NCBI GenBank assembly: GCA_003243255.1 | Contig: QFQM01000189.1 | Coordinates: 1 to 8,759 of the forward strand | DNA length: 8,759 nucleotides | Reading direction: 5' to 3' | Source of the DNA: Flavobacterium psychrophilum | GTDB taxonomy: Bacteria; Bacteroidota; Bacteroidia; Flavobacteriales; Flavobacteriaceae | Made by a program: the position numbers and the translations under genes | Notes under the pieces: model-generated | The model's database searches: none | Told to the model about the DNA's origin: nothing | Seen by the model: only the letters and a program-made list of their open reading frames with translations | Part shown: piece after piece, positions 7,149-8,759 of the stretch | Numbering within the stretch: the stretch's first letter is position 1 | Layout of the letters: each line of letters starts with the position of its first letter

Positions 7149-7157
7149 CTAAGTTCG
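7144..7157. repeat. palindrome CGAAC-CTAA-GTTCG at the edge of the tRNA fragment
   Basis: CGAAC (7144-7148) and GTTCG (7153-7157) are inverted around CTAA. The left arm is the T-loop/T-stem of the tRNA fragment; the right arm is beyond the point where tRNA similarity ends. This layout fits the core site of a tyrosine recombinase, where two inverted binding sites flank the crossover. No integrase gene is in the window, so the role is inferred. Confidence 0.45.
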
Positions 7158-7201
7158 GAAACCTGCATATTTATTAATGTTTTTCAACTTTCAAAAGAGC
7201 A

Positions 7202-7218
7202 TTGCACCTAATTTGCAC
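7202..7218. promoter_or_regulatory. two TTGCAC direct repeats 11 bp apart before the AraC-type gene
   Basis: TTGCAC occurs at 7202-7207 and 7213-7218, one helical turn apart, ending 7 nt before the ATG at 7226. They could be integrase arm-type sites near the att palindrome, or binding sites for the regulator itself. AraC proteins often bind direct repeats, though usually spaced about two turns apart. The sequence alone does not decide between these. Confidence 0.35.
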
Positions 7219-7225
7219 TGTATAA

Positions 7226-8086
7226 ATGAAGCGAGATAATTCAGAGCCGCTACATCCGCTCGTAACCATAGTAGAAAGCGTTCACTTGGTGGAATCAGGA
7301 AAGAAATTGCCGGAGAAGTTTATGTTAGATTTCTATATCATATCCTATAAAAATGATCCGACTGGTAAACTAAAATATGGACAGCATTATTACGAATTTG
7401 AAAAAGGAACCATGCTTTTTTTAGCTCCCCGTCAACTATTGGCAGCAGAAAACAACCTGCAACACGCAGGGTATAGTATCATAATACATCCTGATTTTTT
7501 TAGAGGTTTCTCATTAGACAATACAATTAAAAAGTTTGGTTTTTTTTCCTATTCTGTTCACGAAGCATTACATCTTGCAGAGAATGAGCAAACGGTGATT
7601 ACCAATATTTACAGAACCCTGATTGATGAAATAAAAACAAGGTATGACGATTCTTCGTTCATTCTTATCAGGAGCATGATCGAATTACTATTAAATTACT
7701 GCAACCGATTTTACAAACGACAGTTTATTACACAACAAACAACAAATAGCGACCTCCTCGACCGACTTGAACATCTTTTGAATGAGTATTTTGATAGCGA
7801 AATGGGATTACAGAATGGGTTGCCTACTGTAAAATATCTTGCACGACAACTTCACTATTCGCCTCGTTATCTAAGTGATATGCTCCGTTCACTGACTGGG
7901 GAATCAGCTCAATTGCATATCCAAAATATGGTCATTGAAAAAGCAAAACAATTATTATCTGCCAGTAATCTTTCAGTAGCAGAGATTGCTTACCAACTTG
8001 GTTTTGAGCGCCCACAATCCTTCAATAAACTCTTCCGCAAAAAAACTGAAATATCCCCACTTCAGTTCCGCCGTTCCTTTAATTAG
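7226..8086 (+). CDS. AraC-family transcriptional regulator
   Basis: A 286-aa DNA-binding regulator. The C-terminal AraC/XylS domain (about 178-284) has two helix-turn-helix units: residues 200-221 (TVKYLARQLHYSPRYLSDML) and 249-271 (LSVAEIAYQLGFERPQSFNK region). The closing ISPLQFRRS matches the family's usual SPxxYR motif. The N-terminal part (1-165) has alternating strands such as LDFYIISYK and GTMLFLAPRQLL, resembling the cupin-like sensor half common in Bacteroidota members; the ligand is unknown. An in-frame TAA directly precedes the ATG, so this is the earliest possible ATG. There is no Shine-Dalgarno site, and the start is 7 nt from the TTGCAC repeats. It is divergent from the efflux operon but 475 bp away, across the tRNA scar. 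Control of the pump is thus possible but not supported by position alone, and its target could lie to the right. No clear terminator follows. Confidence 0.93.
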   Translation: MKRDNSEPLHPLVTIVESVHLVESGKKLPEKFMLDFYIISYKNDPTGKLKYGQHYYEFEKGTMLFLAPRQLLAAENNLQHAGYSIIIHPDFFRGFSLDNTIKKFGFFSYSVHEALHLAENEQTVITNIYRTLIDEIKTRYDDSSFILIRSMIELLLNYCNRFYKRQFITQQTTNSDLLDRLEHLLNEYFDSEMGLQNGLPTVKYLARQLHYSPRYLSDMLRSLTGESAQLHIQNMVIEKAKQLLSASNLSVAEIAYQLGFERPQSFNKLFRKKTEISPLQFRRSFN

Positions 8087-8106
8087 TAATCGATTTTGCT
8101 GATTTT

Positions 8107-8163
8107 TATCCAATCTGCAATTTGGATACAACATCCGCTCTTTGGGAAACATTTACTGTTTCC
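8107..8163. repeat. two inverted repeats just downstream of the AraC-type gene
   Basis: TATCCAA (8107-8113) is inverted as TTGGATA (8122-8128) around 8 nt. GGAAACA (8145-8151) is inverted as TGTTTCC (8157-8163) around 5 nt. Neither is followed by a T run, so they are poor rho-independent terminators. They could be operator-like palindromes or weak 3'-end structures of the regulator mRNA. The rest of 8087-8450 holds no gene I can support on either strand. Confidence 0.3.
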
Positions 8164-8451
8164 TATCGTCAGACATTTGTGTTCAATCACAGGACGTTCG
8201 CTGATGGGAACACTGATAGAGAACTGTCAGTATGGAACCATTTGAACGCTCTCTGCATTAGATTTATGAACAGAAATGACCATTAGTTCGCAGTTTAACA
8301 GAAAAAGTTAAAAGAAGTGTAATATAAGCGGAAGGAACTTTTTTTGATAAAACGAGCCTAATGTACTCAAAACTAATACCTTATAGTTCTTTAATATTAT
8401 TTTGCCTTTTCTCTATAATACTTTAGCTCACGCTTCTAAAATCAAAGCAAA

Positions 8452-8478
8452 AAAAAGAAAAATGGCAGTTTTCTTTTT
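8452..8478 (-). terminator. weak AT-only hairpin with T run
   Basis: AAAAAGAAAA (8452-8461) pairs with TTTTCTTTTT (8469-8478) around seven bases. On the minus strand further T's follow the stem. It lies 24 nt past the stop (8503-8505) of the decayed minus-strand frame. The stem has a single G-C pair, so termination would be poor; it may simply be low-complexity DNA. Confidence 0.25.
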
Positions 8479-8502
8479 CGATTCAGGACCTAGATTTGAG
8501 AC

Positions 8503-8684
8503 TTATTTTTCTGAGAAATCTTTCTTGCCCTTTTCTATTGACACCAATTCTTTACTCATGAAAACTTGCTTGCATCTGGTGCAGCGGCCGTATAAGCCAA
8601 TTAGATTAACGTGTTCTACAACCTCAACTCTCCTTCTTTGTCAGCATCACACGCGGTTTGCAAACATGGCTGGAACCGAAATTG
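8503..8684 (-). pseudogene. decayed Cys-containing small reading frame, possible zinc-ribbon remnant
   Basis: On the minus strand, after a TGA at 8687-8685, one frame reads QFRFQPCLQTACDADKEGEL and then RL before a TAG. Shifting one frame at that point continues VEHVNLIGLYGRCTRCKQVF and then MSKELVSIEKGKKDFSEK to TAA (8505-8503). The two pieces join smoothly if one base is missing in AGGTTGTAG. The result has C-x4-C and C-x2-C pairs, as in a small zinc-binding fold, and a charged Lys-rich end. There is no start codon. The overlapping plus-strand frame (8402-8734) has the irregular Ser/Thr/Leu-rich makeup typical of antisense. I do not recognise a family. This reading rests on protein-like composition and is tentative. 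Confidence 0.3.
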
Positions 8685-8720
8685 TCAGCATTAACCAAGA
8701 AGGGATCTTCCCTGTTCACG

Positions 8721-8759
8721 TCATTTTGATTTAACGATGTTGTGTATTTCTGAATCTAA
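8721..8759 (-). CDS. possible C-terminal end of a gene entering from the right edge
   Basis: The minus strand from the right edge reads LDSEIHNIVKSK and stops at TGA (8723-8721). The amphipathic ending, with acidic residues spaced before Lys, looks like the last helix of a small protein. Twelve residues are too few to name one. If real, the gene begins outside the window and would be followed by the decayed frame at 8684-8503. Confidence 0.2.
   Translation of the reverse strand, partial: LDSEIHNIVKSK

Noticed and set aside
8402..8734. 110-codon plus-strand open frame
   Set aside because: Its composition is irregular, with Ser/Thr/Leu runs and no recognisable domain. The opposite strand is more protein-like, and no ribosome site or promoter is convincing.

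Overview
The window looks like chromosomal or island DNA from a Bacteroidota bacterium, of a Flavobacteriia/Sphingobacteriia kind. The reasons are moderate-to-low GC, almost no Shine-Dalgarno sequences in front of confident starts, a lipoprotein-type RND adaptor with an extra N-terminal beta domain, and an AraC-type regulator of the form common in that phylum. This placement is inferred from protein style, not from a marker gene.

Layout. Positions 2-160 (+) hold the last 52 codons of a gene cut by the left edge, probably the C-terminus of another RND adaptor (membrane fusion) protein. A perfect 11-bp hairpin at 261-286 separates it from a convergent minus-strand operon occupying 6750 down to 293. 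In transcription order the operon encodes a His-rich exported or membrane-anchored 126-aa protein, a His-rich small lipoprotein whose reading frame is broken at a run of seven A, a CusB/CzcB-like adaptor lipoprotein ending in HGHEH, a CusA/CzcA-like RND permease of 1031 aa, and a TolC/CusC-like outer-membrane protein. The genes are packed tightly (12 nt, 5 nt and an 11-bp overlap at the last three junctions). Together they describe a three-part pump spanning both membranes that expels metal ions, preceded by periplasmic proteins likely to bind metal through histidines.

Between the operon and the next gene, 6751-7225 has no gene. It contains a symmetric hairpin (6961-6987), a rho-independent terminator (7092-7124, acting on the minus strand), and next to it what looks like the last third of a tRNA gene on the minus strand (about 7125-7148). 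A palindrome, CGAAC-CTAA-GTTCG, lies exactly at the point where tRNA similarity stops. I read this as an attachment-site scar of a tyrosine-recombinase element. Two TTGCAC repeats 11 bp apart lie just before the AraC-family regulator (7226-8086, +).

The right end (8087-8759) has no convincing intact gene. It contains inverted repeats just after the regulator and, on the minus strand, a decayed Cys-containing reading frame (8503-8684) and the last codons of a possible gene entering from the right edge.

The pump itself belongs to a known class. The less ordinary items are the frameshifted His-rich lipoprotein, the unnamed His-rich 126-aa protein leading the operon, the apparent absence of the CusA methionine triad in the permease, and the tRNA-scar junction beside the regulator.
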